A stretch of DNA of 64,000 nt, taken from assembly GCA_937931645.1 (NCBI GenBank), contig CALHAR010000003.1:186001-250000 (forward strand), in the 5' to 3' direction. The notes under the pieces were generated by a model. That model searched no databases. It was not told where the DNA came from and saw nothing but the letters and a program-made list of their open reading frames with translations. Positions 44,595 to 53,157 of the stretch are shown here, piece by piece. This stretch comes from an uncultured Alphaproteobacteria bacterium (lineage in GTDB: Bacteria > Pseudomonadota > Alphaproteobacteria > Micavibrionales > Micavibrionaceae). Each line of letters begins with the position of its first letter. Position 1 is the first letter of the stretch. A program made the translations under genes and the position numbers.

Positions 44595-44975
44595 ATGGCT
44601 CAAGAGAAAATAAAAGAATTTACAGTTGATTTACTCGAAAAGTTAAAAGGTATAACTGATTTTTTCAATTACACCTTAGATAACAAAATTTACACTGTAA
44701 TGATTGTGTTGTTTGTACTGGCAGTATTTCCATTGCCATATGAATTTTATAATACACTGCGTACTTTAATTTGTGTTGGCTTGGGTTACTATCTCCATTC
44801 AGCATATCAACAAAAAGATGTAGATGTCTCTTTTTACAAGTACGCATTGATAGGTTTAATTGTTTTGTACAATCCTTTAATCCCTATTCATTTAACAAAA
44901 CCTTTATGGACATTAATAAACCTTGCTACGCTGTATTTCATTTACACTTACCAGCAGAAATTAAAGCAAGAATAG
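44595..44975 (+). CDS. DUF6804-like small membrane protein
   Basis: A 126-residue protein with an N-terminal soluble helix (KIKEFTVDLLEKLKGI) and four membrane segments. The part from VMIVLFVLAVFPLPYEFYN through LRTLICVGLGYYLHSAYQQ to YNPLIPIHLTKPLWTLINLA matches the pattern I know as DUF6804, small membrane proteins of unknown function often found on accessory elements. The assignment is by eye. AAAGGA lies upstream of the ATG at 44595. A different frame at 44771-45088 overlaps this gene and is not considered real. Confidence 0.75.
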   Translation: MAQEKIKEFTVDLLEKLKGITDFFNYTLDNKIYTVMIVLFVLAVFPLPYEFYNTLRTLICVGLGYYLHSAYQQKDVDVSFYKYALIGLIVLYNPLIPIHLTKPLWTLINLATLYFIYTYQQKLKQE

Positions 44976-45267
44976 CTGACAATCAAAACCTTCCTGAACC
45001 ATATACTTTTTGGCAGAATTGTAACGGTTTACAGCGTTTTAAGGCTAAACTGAACCGTATAGGAATACATAGTATATTACAGAGGTAACTCCCGTGGCGA
45101 AATAGAGCTTACTGGATTGAGAAGAAATTTAGTAATAGGAAAATGAGACTTTAATATTCCCTACTTGAAAGAAGAGATAATTGAACTGATATTTTTAAGG
45201 AGTATTACAGGAGTAATACTATCAACTGTCAGTAACTTTCTCTTTGGTATCTGTCTTTAATGCTATT

Positions 45268-46662
45268 TTAATCTACTTTACCTTGAACATCCTTAATACT
45301 TTCGCTCATTTTATCAGCAGCGTCTTTAAGGTCTTTGGGAATAACATCTAATATATCTGTTCTGTCTACATAAAAACTTGTTTTGAATCGATCATTCATC
45401 CATTGAGATATGGAGCTTCTGAAACCATCCTTTTTCAATGCAGCAATCATGAAAGGTTGTTGTAATAAATCTTGTATAGGAGAGCCCGGATGAGAAGACT
45501 CTTCGAAAAATCTGAGTGGATTAGCATCTAACTGAGTGATGGCTGCGGCAAAAAGTCTTTCTTCAAATATTGGGTCTAATCCATCAGCCTGTTCTTTAAA
45601 GCCGATGTAAGCTTTTGCTAAACTAGCTTTGTAAGAATAATCTTCTGACAATTGAAAGTATTTTGACATCATTCTGGTTGCCATCCATGCCAACCATACA
45701 GGAGCACCAACGCCCATAATAAAAAAGAGTATTTGGGCGACAATAGCTTCTAAAACTTTATCCTTTTCGATAAGGTCTGATATTGTACTAAATGCTTCAT
45801 CAAACCTGCTGTATCCAAAAATACCTACAAGTGCTAGTGCAACAAATAAAGCAATTCCTGCGTAAAACATTCGTTTTAAGGCTTCATCTGCTTTAACATT
45901 AAAAGCCCCTGCAAGCCCCGCTGTCGTGCTTAGGTTATGAGCTACGGCAGCTTCAGCAGCGCTTCTCTTGGCTTCTTTTGCACTTGTCGAGGCTTCTGTC
46001 TCTTTTGTAAGGGCTATTTTTGCGCTATTAACAGACTCAACTTCTTTTTCCTTGGCAGCCTCTGCGCTAGCAATAGATTCAGTTTCTTTTTCTTTCGAGG
46101 TTATTGCACTGCTGGTAGCTTCTGCTTCTTTATCTTTCGCGATTTGGGCGCTTGCTGTTGCATCGTCTGCTTTGTTTTTTGCTGTTGTGGCACTATTGGA
46201 AGCGTCTGTTGCGCTTGTCTGAGCTTTTGTTGCGTAAGAGCTTGCTTCTGCCTCTTTGTTTTTTGCCGTTTTTGCACTGCTAGCTGCCTCAGTTGCGCTT
46301 GCTTGAGCATTGGCTGCATGAGTCTTGATTTCACTTTCTTTTGCTTTAGATTCTACTGCACTAGTCGATGCTGCATTAGCGCTATTTTGAGCATTTGTGG
46401 CAGAAGTAGTAGCTTCTGTCTCTTTGGCGTTCGCAGTGTTAGCACTATTAGACGCTTCTGTTGCGTTGGCTTTTGCATTTGCGGCATGAGAGGCTGCTTC
46501 ATGTGCGCTTGTTGATGCTTCATTTGATTTGGATGCGGCATTGGTTGCATTAGTCGCTACCTCACTGGCTGTGGCTTCAACTTTATCTGCTGTTCTGTTA
46601 ATTCTCTTAAGTGTCGTTGTTGCGTCCACTGCTGGATTTGATCCATCTAGATCATCACTCAT
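45268..46662 (-). CDS. Membrane protein with 14-residue coiled-coil repeats, 464 aa
   Basis: Residues about 20-240 consist of roughly fourteen 14-residue units (for example KEAEASSYATKAQT, SATDASNSATTAKN, KEAEATSSAITSKE), alternating units beginning KE and SA; they should form a long Ala/Ser/Thr-rich coiled coil like those in phage tail fibres. Two membrane segments follow, about 262-282 (MFYAGIALFVALALVGIFGY) and 308-330 (AQILFFIMGVGAPVWLAWMA). The C-terminal about 130 residues (DYSYKASLAKAYIGFKEQAD ... FAAAITQLDANPLRFFEES) form a distinct soluble domain, not assigned. It is on the strand opposite to the integrase. It may be a sensor, effector or surface protein of the element; there is no direct evidence for any. 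Confidence 0.8.
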   Translation of the reverse strand: MSDDLDGSNPAVDATTTLKRINRTADKVEATASEVATNATNAASKSNEASTSAHEAASHAANAKANATEASNSANTANAKETEATTSATNAQNSANAASTSAVESKAKESEIKTHAANAQASATEAASSAKTAKNKEAEASSYATKAQTSATDASNSATTAKNKADDATASAQIAKDKEAEATSSAITSKEKETESIASAEAAKEKEVESVNSAKIALTKETEASTSAKEAKRSAAEAAVAHNLSTTAGLAGAFNVKADEALKRMFYAGIALFVALALVGIFGYSRFDEAFSTISDLIEKDKVLEAIVAQILFFIMGVGAPVWLAWMATRMMSKYFQLSEDYSYKASLAKAYIGFKEQADGLDPIFEERLFAAAITQLDANPLRFFEESSHPGSPIQDLLQQPFMIAALKKDGFRSSISQWMNDRFKTSFYVDRTDILDVIPKDLKDAADKMSESIKDVQGKVD

Positions 46663-47183
46663 ACTACTCTCACAATATTGATTAAAAAAACATTATCTTA
46701 GAAGCGGCGGAACAATTCAAGAACAATAATTCTTTTTCAACAAATATTTTCCGTTAAGGTAAAGATGGAAAAAAATCCAAAAAATAATAAATATATGCGA
46801 GGGTGTAATTAAACTAAGTCATGGACAAAAATTCCCCTACAGGTTTGCTTTGTAGTGGTTGTGTCATTTTATCTGATTTCTTATATGGTGCTTGTTACTT
46901 AGTACTCCTTATAAGGGGTGGGTATACCATATAAGTAGTCTATTGTTACGTGCTCTGTAGGGGCTGTAGGAGTCCGTACAGTATGGCAAGACAAATTTAA
47001 GCCATAATGTTGTATTGGAAAATTAAGGCTTCTGTAAGGGGCTTAAAATGCTTTGTTTTTTATATGATGTTTTATAATTAACTTGACGGATTCATGGCTA
47101 AGTGCGACCATGCCATGAAACTAAACGCAAACCATAAGTCGCGTAACCTAAAGGTAGTAAGAGTTTCAAGTTTTGGTCGTGGT
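46663..47183. other. Noncoding right end of the element (521 bp)
   Basis: An AT-rich stretch upstream of the coiled-coil gene without a convincing gene. It presumably holds that gene's promoter and integrase arm-binding sites. A 12-bp sequence (cttgacggattc) at 47082-47093 also occurs at 44181-44192 just after the integrase, and variants of ccctacag/ctgtaggg recur at about 46837, 46960 and 47031. A 37-codon frame at 46821 has no ribosome binding site. Confidence 0.55.
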
Positions 47184-47202
47184 TCTCTCCACTCCGACCA
47201 TT
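47184..47202 (+). other. attR, distal attachment repeat
   Basis: Exact 19-base copy of the tRNA-Pro 3' end (tctctccactccgaccatt), 135 bases upstream of nuoA. It marks the right border of the integrated element; sequence to the right should be the original region between tRNA-Pro and nuoA. Confidence 0.85.
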
Positions 47203-47336
47203 TTTATATTAAAACACCTCATAACAACTCTCTCTATAGTATAAATATTTCCCTTAAGTTTTATTATTTACTGTTTGGTTCAGGCGGCGAATATGCTAGT
47301 AAACTACAGTATATTTAATTTAAACGGCTTATCGTT

Positions 47337-47708
47337 ATGGCTTCCGAAGACCTTCTTATCAACTACCTGCCCATTATAGTATTTATCGCAATCGCGGTCG
47401 GCATGTCTGTGGCAATGATTATATTGTCTTTTATGGTTGGAAAACAAAAACCTGACGCCAATAAAAACGCCGCTTACGAATGTGGCTTTGATGCTTTTGA
47501 TGATGCCCGTAATCGTTTTGATGTTCGCTTTTACCTTGTGGCTATTTTATTCATTATTTTTGATTTAGAGATTGCCTTTCTCTTCCCATGGGCAATTAGT
47601 CTGGGTGCAATAGGTATGTTTGGTTTTTGGTCAATGATGCTGTTCTTAGCTATCCTAACCGTCGGGTTTATCTATGAATGGAATAAAGGCGCCCTCGAGT
47701 GGGAGTAG
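47337..47708 (+). CDS. nuoA: NADH-quinone oxidoreductase subunit A
   Basis: A 123-residue membrane subunit of complex I with three membrane helices. The conserved loop [20 protein letters not shown] (residues about 43-62) and the following [17 protein letters not shown] are diagnostic. It is the first gene of the nuo operon; 134 bases separate it from the right end of the tRNA-Pro element, so the operon's own promoter is probably retained there. Confidence 0.96.
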   Translation: MASEDLLINYLPIIVFIAIAVGMSVAMIILSFMVGKQKPDANKNAAYECGFDAFDDARNRFDVRFYLVAILFIIFDLEIAFLFPWAISLGAIGMFGFWSMMLFLAILTVGFIYEWNKGALEWE

Positions 47709-47728
47709 AAAAATGGTGACGAAATAAC

Positions 47729-48304
47729 ATGACACATGACCGTAAAATATTAGAAGCACCAAACCCGTCCTTCGCAAGCAACGTCCCAATGATTGATGCA
47801 AAAAATCAGGATGTTGTACCTGCAGCTGTCTCAAAGCATTTAAGTGAGAAGGGGTATTTACTAACCTCTGCCGATGCGTTATTTGATTGGGCGCGGACAG
47901 GCTCGCTTTGGCCAATGACATTTGGATTAGCATGTTGCGCGGTTGAGATGATCCATTCTTATATGAGCCGTTATGACTTAGACCGTTTCGGTATGATTCC
48001 ACGCCCAAGCCCCCGTCAATCTGATGTGATGATTGTCGCAGGAACATTAACCAACAAGATGGCGCCTGCGTTACGCCGTGTATATGATCAAATGCCTGAA
48101 CCACGCTGGGTCATCTCTATGGGGTCATGCGCCAATGGCGGTGGTTATTATCATTATTCTTATTCTGTTGTTCGTGGATGTGACCGCATTGTTCCCGTTG
48201 ATATTTACGTCCCCGGATGCCCACCAACAGCCGAAGCGTTAGTTTATGGTTTGCTACAATTACAGAAAAAAATCCAACGTGAAGATACGAGGATTGCTAG
48301 ATAA
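47729..48304 (+). CDS. nuoB: NADH-quinone oxidoreductase subunit B
   Basis: The subunit carrying cluster N2, next to the quinone site. The four cysteines are in [11 protein letters not shown] (two), [12 protein letters not shown] and [12 protein letters not shown]. The 191-residue length is usual. nuoC begins at the next base after its stop codon. Confidence 0.97.
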   Translation: MTHDRKILEAPNPSFASNVPMIDAKNQDVVPAAVSKHLSEKGYLLTSADALFDWARTGSLWPMTFGLACCAVEMIHSYMSRYDLDRFGMIPRPSPRQSDVMIVAGTLTNKMAPALRRVYDQMPEPRWVISMGSCANGGGYYHYSYSVVRGCDRIVPVDIYVPGCPPTAEALVYGLLQLQKKIQREDTRIAR

Positions 48305-48964
48305 ATGTCCACGAACGAATCCTTAATTGATGTTGCTGAGCATGTCGCCGAGAGTTTGGGTGGCGCTATTGTTTCACATGAAATAATAAAAGATGAAGTT
48401 ATCTTAACGGCGCAAGCTTCTGAAATCTCTCGCGTCCTGCAATTTCTTCGTGATGACATTGAATGCCAGTTTAAAATGCTGATTAGTATTTGCGGCGTTG
48501 ACTATCCTGAACGTGAAAAACGTTTTGATGTTGTTTATAATTTATTATCCCTGACACAAAATAATCGTATGCGCGTTAAACTACATGTTACAGAAGACGA
48601 GCTAGTGCCAACTGCGACAAAAATATTCAGCACCGCTGGATGGTTCGAACGCGAAGCTTGGGATATGTATGGTATTTACTTTGATGGTCATACCGACCTG
48701 CGCCGTATCCTGACGGATTATGGTTTTGAAGGACACCCGCTGCGTAAAGATTTTCCCTTAACGGGGCATGTTGAACTACGCTATGATGAAGAGCAACGCC
48801 GCGTGGTGTATGAGCCTGTACATTTAACACAAGATTTTAGAACGTTTGATTATCTTTCACCGTGGGAAGGAATGACAGATATCCAGCTTCCTGGTGATGA
48901 AAAATCTGGTACAAGCCTGCATGGCTGGAAAGAATCGGATAAATCAGTGAAGGGGGCTAAATAA
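48305..48964 (+). CDS. nuoC: NADH-quinone oxidoreductase subunit C
   Basis: The 30-kDa peripheral subunit of complex I. The signature [20 protein letters not shown] followed by [15 protein letters not shown] is complete. At 219 residues, it is a separate protein rather than the NuoCD fusion of enterobacteria. Its stop codon overlaps the nuoD start (TAATG). Confidence 0.97.
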   Translation: MSTNESLIDVAEHVAESLGGAIVSHEIIKDEVILTAQASEISRVLQFLRDDIECQFKMLISICGVDYPEREKRFDVVYNLLSLTQNNRMRVKLHVTEDELVPTATKIFSTAGWFEREAWDMYGIYFDGHTDLRRILTDYGFEGHPLRKDFPLTGHVELRYDEEQRRVVYEPVHLTQDFRTFDYLSPWEGMTDIQLPGDEKSGTSLHGWKESDKSVKGAK

Positions 48965-50181
48965 TGGCAAATACTCTTCCTAAAGAAGAAAATATTGAAG
49001 TGGCTGGTCAAACGCAGATCAAGCCAATGACCATGAACTTTGGTCCACAGCATCCTGCGGCGCATGGGGTTCTTCGCCTTGTTCTTGAAATGGAAGGGGA
49101 GATTGTTGAACGCTCTGACCCTCACATCGGATTATTGCACCGTGGTACAGAAAAGCTTATTGAGTATAAAACCTATACGCAAGCCACCCCTTATTTTGAC
49201 CGCTTAGATTACGTAGCCCCCATGAATCAAGAGCACGCCTTTGCTTTAGGAGTGGAAAAATTACTTGGCATCACACCGCCGCCGCGCGCTCAATATATTA
49301 GAGTCTTATTTAGTGAGCTGGGGCGTATCCTCAATCATATCCTAAATATCACAACTTTTGCCTTGGACGTTGGGGCTATTACACCTGCGCTTTGGGGATT
49401 TGAAGAGCGTGAAAAAGGTATGGAGTTTTATGAGCGTGCATCTGGTGCGCGCCTCCATGCTAACTATTTCCGTCCTGGCGGTGTTGCTCGCGATATTCCC
49501 GTCGGCATGGCCGAAGATATGATGGAATGGATTGAAAACCTACCCAAAGCCATTGGTGACCTTGAAACGTTATTGAGTGATAACCGTATCTTTAAGCAAC
49601 GTACCGTTGACATTGGTGTTGCGACCAAAGAAGAGGCACTGGATTGGGGCTTTACGGGGCCAATGTTACGCGGGTCTGGCATAGCATGGGATTTACGAAA
49701 GTCTCAACCTTACGAGGTTTATGAAGAGCTAAATTTTGATATTCCTGTTGGTAAAACAGGCGATTGTTATGCGCGTTATTTGGTGCGTGTTGCGGAAATG
49801 TACGAGTCAATTAAGATCATGAAGCAATGCTTGAACAAACTGCCTGAAGGCCCTGTTAAAGTAAATGATTATAAGGTTTCACCGCCACCACGTGCAGAAA
49901 TGAAAGATTCAATGGAAGCATTGATCCATCATTTTAAACTCTATACAGAAGGGTTTCACGTGCCTGCGGGTGAAACTTATACCGCTGTGGAAGCTCCCAA
50001 AGGTGAATTTGGCGTCTATTTGGTTTCTGATGGAACAAACAAGCCATATCGCTGTCATATTCGCGCCCCAGGATTCGCGCACTTGCAAGCGCTTGATTAC
50101 ATAAGTAAAGGCCATATGCTGGCCGATGTTGTATCTAACATTGGTTCAATGGATGTCGTTTTTGGTGAGATTGATAGATAG
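48964..50181 (+). CDS. nuoD: NADH-quinone oxidoreductase subunit D
   Basis: The 49-kDa subunit that forms the quinone-binding cavity with Nuo[20 protein letters not shown] near the N-terminus, [12 protein letters not shown], and the C-terminal [18 protein letters not shown] and DVVFGEIDR are diagnostic. The 405-residue length is usual. nuoE starts 10 bases later. Confidence 0.97.
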   Translation: MANTLPKEENIEVAGQTQIKPMTMNFGPQHPAAHGVLRLVLEMEGEIVERSDPHIGLLHRGTEKLIEYKTYTQATPYFDRLDYVAPMNQEHAFALGVEKLLGITPPPRAQYIRVLFSELGRILNHILNITTFALDVGAITPALWGFEEREKGMEFYERASGARLHANYFRPGGVARDIPVGMAEDMMEWIENLPKAIGDLETLLSDNRIFKQRTVDIGVATKEEALDWGFTGPMLRGSGIAWDLRKSQPYEVYEELNFDIPVGKTGDCYARYLVRVAEMYESIKIMKQCLNKLPEGPVKVNDYKVSPPPRAEMKDSMEALIHHFKLYTEGFHVPAGETYTAVEAPKGEFGVYLVSDGTNKPYRCHIRAPGFAHLQALDYISKGHMLADVVSNIGSMDVVFGEIDR

Positions 50182-50191
50182 AGAATAAAAA

Positions 50192-50866
50192 ATGAAAAAA
50201 TCAGATGCGCTTGGCGCGCCATTCCAACCAAAAACTTTTGACTTTGCGGACATGTCCGTAATCGAGGAAATATTTTCTCGTTACCCCAAGGGGCGGGAAC
50301 ATAGTGGCATTATGCCTTTATTAGACCTAGCGCAACGTCAAGTCGCGGTAACAGGGCCTTATGGTGATTTGCCAACAGGGGGTGGATGGATTCCACGTGC
50401 GGCAATGGATAAAGTTGCGGAGCTTTGCAATGTTGCGCCAATGAAAGTTTATGAAGTTTCTACTTTTTACTCCATGTATAATTTAGAGCCTGTCGGGAAA
50501 TATCTGGTTCAGCTTTGCACCACAACGCCGTGTTGGCTTTGCGGGTCTGCCAGCATCGTTGATGCGTGTAAAGATACGCTTGGCATAGGCATGGGGCAAA
50601 CAACAAAAGATGGGTATTTCACCTTGATGGAAGTTGAATGTTTAGGCGCGTGTACCAATGGCCCTATGGTTCAAATCAATGATGATTTCTTTGAAGACTT
50701 AACGGCAGAAACTATGGTTTCTATTCTTGAAAGCCTGAAGAAAGACGTTATGCCACCGTCAGGCCCACAAAATGGGCGTAAAGGCTCAATGGCGCTAACA
50801 GGGCCAACGACGTTAGAAGAGCAAGCCAAAAAAAATAATGTCTTACCCGCGCAGGCGGGTATCTAG
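50192..50866 (+). CDS. nuoE: NADH-quinone oxidoreductase subunit E (altered C-terminus)
   Basis: The 24-kDa subunit with cluster N1a. The 2Fe-2S ligands are the Cys pair in LCTTTPCWLCGS and those of EVECLGACTNGPMVQIND. Residues after about 175 are a poorly conserved tail. The last residues (NNVLPAQAGI) and the stop codon are encoded by the left palindrome (50841-50864) next to the inserted GIY-YIG gene, so the original C-terminus appears to have been replaced when that element inserted. The core is intact. Confidence 0.95.
   Translation: MKKSDALGAPFQPKTFDFADMSVIEEIFSRYPKGREHSGIMPLLDLAQRQVAVTGPYGDLPTGGGWIPRAAMDKVAELCNVAPMKVYEVSTFYSMYNLEPVGKYLVQLCTTTPCWLCGSASIVDACKDTLGIGMGQTTKDGYFTLMEVECLGACTNGPMVQINDDFFEDLTAETMVSILESLKKDVMPPSGPQNGRKGSMALTGPTTLEEQAKKNNVLPAQAGI
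50841..50864 (+). repeat. Left palindrome flanking the GIY-YIG gene
   Basis: The inverted repeat taCCCGC / GCGGGta is centred on gcag. It is the same type as the right flank at 51165-51189 but in opposite orientation; the bases next to the stem core (ta/ta here, att/aat there) differ in a paired way. It overlaps the nuoE stop codon. Confidence 0.75.
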
Positions 50867-50870
50867 AAAA

Positions 50871-51158
50871 GTGGTTAGAGTACCATGCGTGTACATACTA
50901 GCCAGCCAACAAAATGGAACTTTATATATTGGTGTAACGTCAAATTTAAAAAAGAGAGTATGGGAACATAAGAATGATATTATTGATGGTTTTACAAAGA
51001 ATTATAATGTTCATAATTTAGTTTGGTTCGAAGTGCATGATAATATGGAAGCCGCCATCATAAAAGAAAAGCAATTGAAGAAATGGAAAAGACAGTGGAA
51101 GTTAAGAGTTATCGAAGAGGTGAATCCAAATTGGACAGATTTATATTTAACACTTTAA
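50871..51158 (+). CDS. GIY-YIG nuclease domain protein
   Basis: A 95-residue single-domain protein: CVYILASQQNGTLYIGVTSN supplies the GIY and YIG motifs, LKKRVWEHK the catalytic Arg region, and AAIIKEKQLKKWKRQWK the Glu helix. It belongs to the small stand-alone group resembling the UvrC nuclease domain. A GTG at 50871 is the likely start; the frame open upstream to 50838 is palindrome sequence. It interrupts nuoE-nuoF and is flanked by inverted palindromes, so gene and flanks may have moved as a unit. Confidence 0.85.
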   Translation: MVRVPCVYILASQQNGTLYIGVTSNLKKRVWEHKNDIIDGFTKNYNVHNLVWFEVHDNMEAAIIKEKQLKKWKRQWKLRVIEEVNPNWTDLYLTL

Positions 51159-51164
51159 AACATT

Positions 51165-51189
51165 GGATTCCCGCCTTCGCGGGAATGAC
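51165..51189 (-). repeat. Right palindrome flanking the GIY-YIG gene
   Basis: The sequence ggattcccgc / gcgggaatgac around cttc is the widespread proteobacterial type of repeat (read on the minus strand, gtcattcccgcg then aaggcgggaatcc). It is an inverted partner of the left flank at 50841-50864 and begins 7 bases after the GIY-YIG stop codon. Confidence 0.8.
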
Positions 51190-51227
51190 AGTTAGTACCC
51201 CTGTGAAAATGATGGAAAAATCTAATT

Positions 51228-52517
51228 ATGCTTAAAGACGAAGATCGAATTTACACAAATATATATGGTTGGGAATCACCCTTCCTTGATGGTGCACAGG
51301 CACGCGGTGACTGGAGTGGTGCAAAAGACATCACCAAAAAAGGGCGTGATTGGATTATTGAGGAGATGAAAGAATCAGGACTTCGGGGTCGTGGCGGGGC
51401 AGGATTTCCAACGGGATTAAAATGGTCGTTCATGCCTAAAGAGGTAAAAGAACGTCCACATTATTTAGTTATCAATGCCGATGAATCCGAGCCTGGCACA
51501 TGTAAAGACCGTGAGATTATGCGGAACGAGCCACATAAATTAATTGAAGGCGCGCTTTATGCCGCTTTCGCGATGCAAGCTCACCACGCCTATATCTATG
51601 TCCGTGGCGAGTTTATTTCTGAGGCCTCTAATCTGGTTAAGGCCATTGAGGAAGCGCGCGAGGCGGGCTTGCTTGGTAAAAATGCCGCCGGCACTGGCTG
51701 GGATTTTGATATCACCTTGCACCGTGGGGCAGGGGCTTATATATGCGGTGAAGAAACGGCACTCCTTGAATCTCTAGAAGGAAAGAAGGGACAACCAAGA
51801 AACAAGCCACCATTCCCTGCTATGGCTGGGTTATATTCATGCCCAACAACCATCAATAATGTTGAAACAATCGCTAGCGTTCCTGAAATTTTGAAACGAG
51901 GCGGCGCATGGTTCGCAGGTCTTGGAAAAGATGACAAAAATACAGGGACAAAATTATTCTGTATTTCTGGTCACGTCAATTCACCTTGCGTGGTCGAAGA
52001 AGAAATGGGTATCAGCATGAAAGAGCTGATAGAAAAACATGCGGGCGGCGTTCGCGGTGGTTGGGATAATTTAAAAGCCGTTATTCCAGGCGGCTCATCT
52101 TGCCCAATATTACCCAAAAACGTTTGTGACACAGTGTTGATGGATTTTGACTCTCTTCGTGAAGTACAAAGCGGGCTAGGGACGGCGGGCTTAATCGTCA
52201 TGGATCAATCGACCGATGTTATTTACGCCATCGCGCGTTTATCGCATTTTTATATGCATGAAAGTTGCGGCCAATGTACGCCTTGCCGTGAAGGGACGGG
52301 CTGGCTATGGAGAGTTATGACGCGCCTTGTTAAAGGCGATGCGGAACTTGAAGAAATCGACACCTTATTGGAAGTCACCAAAGAGATTGAAGGCCACACA
52401 ATTTGCGCCCATGGCGATGCCTCTGCTTGGCCTATCCAAGGGTTAATGCGTCACTTCCGCCCAGAGGTGGAAGAACGTATTATGCAGTATAAAAAACTTC
52501 ATAAAAAAGCAGCTTAA
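51228..52517 (+). CDS. nuoF: NADH-quinone oxidoreductase subunit F
   Basis: The NADH- and FMN-binding 51-kDa subunit. [19 protein letters not shown] (NADH/FMN), [14 protein letters not shown], the Gly-rich [19 protein letters not shown] and the N3 cluster motif [15 protein letters not shown] are all present. The 429-residue length is usual. In most alphaproteobacteria nuoG follows closely; here about 7.5 kb of other genes intervene. Confidence 0.97.
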   Translation: MLKDEDRIYTNIYGWESPFLDGAQARGDWSGAKDITKKGRDWIIEEMKESGLRGRGGAGFPTGLKWSFMPKEVKERPHYLVINADESEPGTCKDREIMRNEPHKLIEGALYAAFAMQAHHAYIYVRGEFISEASNLVKAIEEAREAGLLGKNAAGTGWDFDITLHRGAGAYICGEETALLESLEGKKGQPRNKPPFPAMAGLYSCPTTINNVETIASVPEILKRGGAWFAGLGKDDKNTGTKLFCISGHVNSPCVVEEEMGISMKELIEKHAGGVRGGWDNLKAVIPGGSSCPILPKNVCDTVLMDFDSLREVQSGLGTAGLIVMDQSTDVIYAIARLSHFYMHESCGQCTPCREGTGWLWRVMTRLVKGDAELEEIDTLLEVTKEIEGHTICAHGDASAWPIQGLMRHFRPEVEERIMQYKKLHKKAA

Positions 52518-52587
52518 TTTTAACGCGTAACTTTATGTTATTTTCTACGAACAATATTTTATAAACTCAAACAAAAGGACAAATATC

Positions 52588-53136
52588 ATGGCTCGTATCC
52601 AACCTAACCAAAACCCTACCGCAGAAGCACAAGCACAACTTGATGGCGTGAAAGCCAAAATTGGTTCTGTTCCTAATATCTTTCAAACTTTTGCCAACTC
52701 ACCGGCTGTTCTTGATTTTTACATGCAAGGGTCTGGCGCATTGGCCAACACATCAATCGATGCGGCTTTGCGTGAGAGTATAGCTTTAACCGTTGCTGGG
52801 CTTAATGGTTGTGATTACTGCGCCTCGGCACACACAATGATTGGTAAAGGCGCAGGCCTAGACGATAATGAAGCCGCGCAAAACTTAACAGCGCAATCCG
52901 CTGACCCCAAGGCACAAGCGGCACTAGACTTTACAGCTCTCCTTGTTCAAAATCGTGGCAATGTGAACGACAATGATGTTCAGGCCGTTAAAGATGCTGG
53001 CTTCAGTGACGGCGAAGTTTTAGAAATCGTTGCTGTTGTTGCGTTTAATATATTCACAAATTACTTCAATCATGTTGCTGATACAGATGTGGACTTCCCA
53101 CTCGTTTCAACAAGTGATGTGAAAAAAGCAGCATAA
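52588..53136 (+). CDS. Carboxymuconolactone decarboxylase/AhpD-like protein
   Basis: A 182-residue protein of the CMD/AhpD superfamily with the redox motif NGCDYCASAHTMIGKG (Cys-x2-Cys-x3-His, about residues 72-79), as in peroxidase-related alkylhydroperoxidases. The likely role is disulfide-linked peroxide reduction, but the superfamily is diverse. AAAGGA lies upstream of the ATG at 52588. It follows nuoF by about 70 bases. Confidence 0.9.
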   Translation: MARIQPNQNPTAEAQAQLDGVKAKIGSVPNIFQTFANSPAVLDFYMQGSGALANTSIDAALRESIALTVAGLNGCDYCASAHTMIGKGAGLDDNEAAQNLTAQSADPKAQAALDFTALLVQNRGNVNDNDVQAVKDAGFSDGEVLEIVAVVAFNIFTNYFNHVADTDVDFPLVSTSDVKKAA

Positions 53137-53157
53137 TAAAAGCTTTAAAGGACTTTA

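Larger units (their letters stand above)
42437..47202 (+). mobile_element. 4.7-kb integrative element in tRNA-Pro
   Basis: A tyrosine integrase gene directly downstream of tRNA-Pro, and a 19-bp direct repeat (tctctccactccgaccatt) of the tRNA 3' end at 42437-42455 and again at 47184-47202, define an integrated element of about 4.75 kb. Cargo: integrase, a structured RNA, a 28-residue peptide gene, a DUF6804-like membrane protein, a coiled-coil membrane protein on the opposite strand, and about 500 bp of AT-rich noncoding DNA. No structural phage genes, replication genes or relaxase are present, so it is likely a satellite or a cargo island mobilised by the integrase alone. It has separated tRNA-Pro from nuoA. 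Confidence 0.88.

Noticed and set aside
44771-45088. 105-codon frame overlapping the DUF6804-like gene
   Set aside because: It overlaps most of a better supported gene in another frame, has no ribosome binding site and no recognisable content.
45937-46515. 192-codon Cys/Phe-rich plus-strand frame
   Set aside because: It is the antisense of the repetitive Ala/Ser/Thr/Lys coiled-coil repeats; periodic Cys arises from the complement of repeat codons.
46821-46934. 37-codon Cys-containing hydrophobic ORF in the island's right end
   Set aside because: No ribosome binding site and no further support; kept only as a note.
47094-47318. Second tRNA-like gene near attR
   Set aside because: Only the last 19 bases match tRNA-Pro; no D arm or anticodon arm can be drawn. 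A 74-codon frame here is also unsupported.
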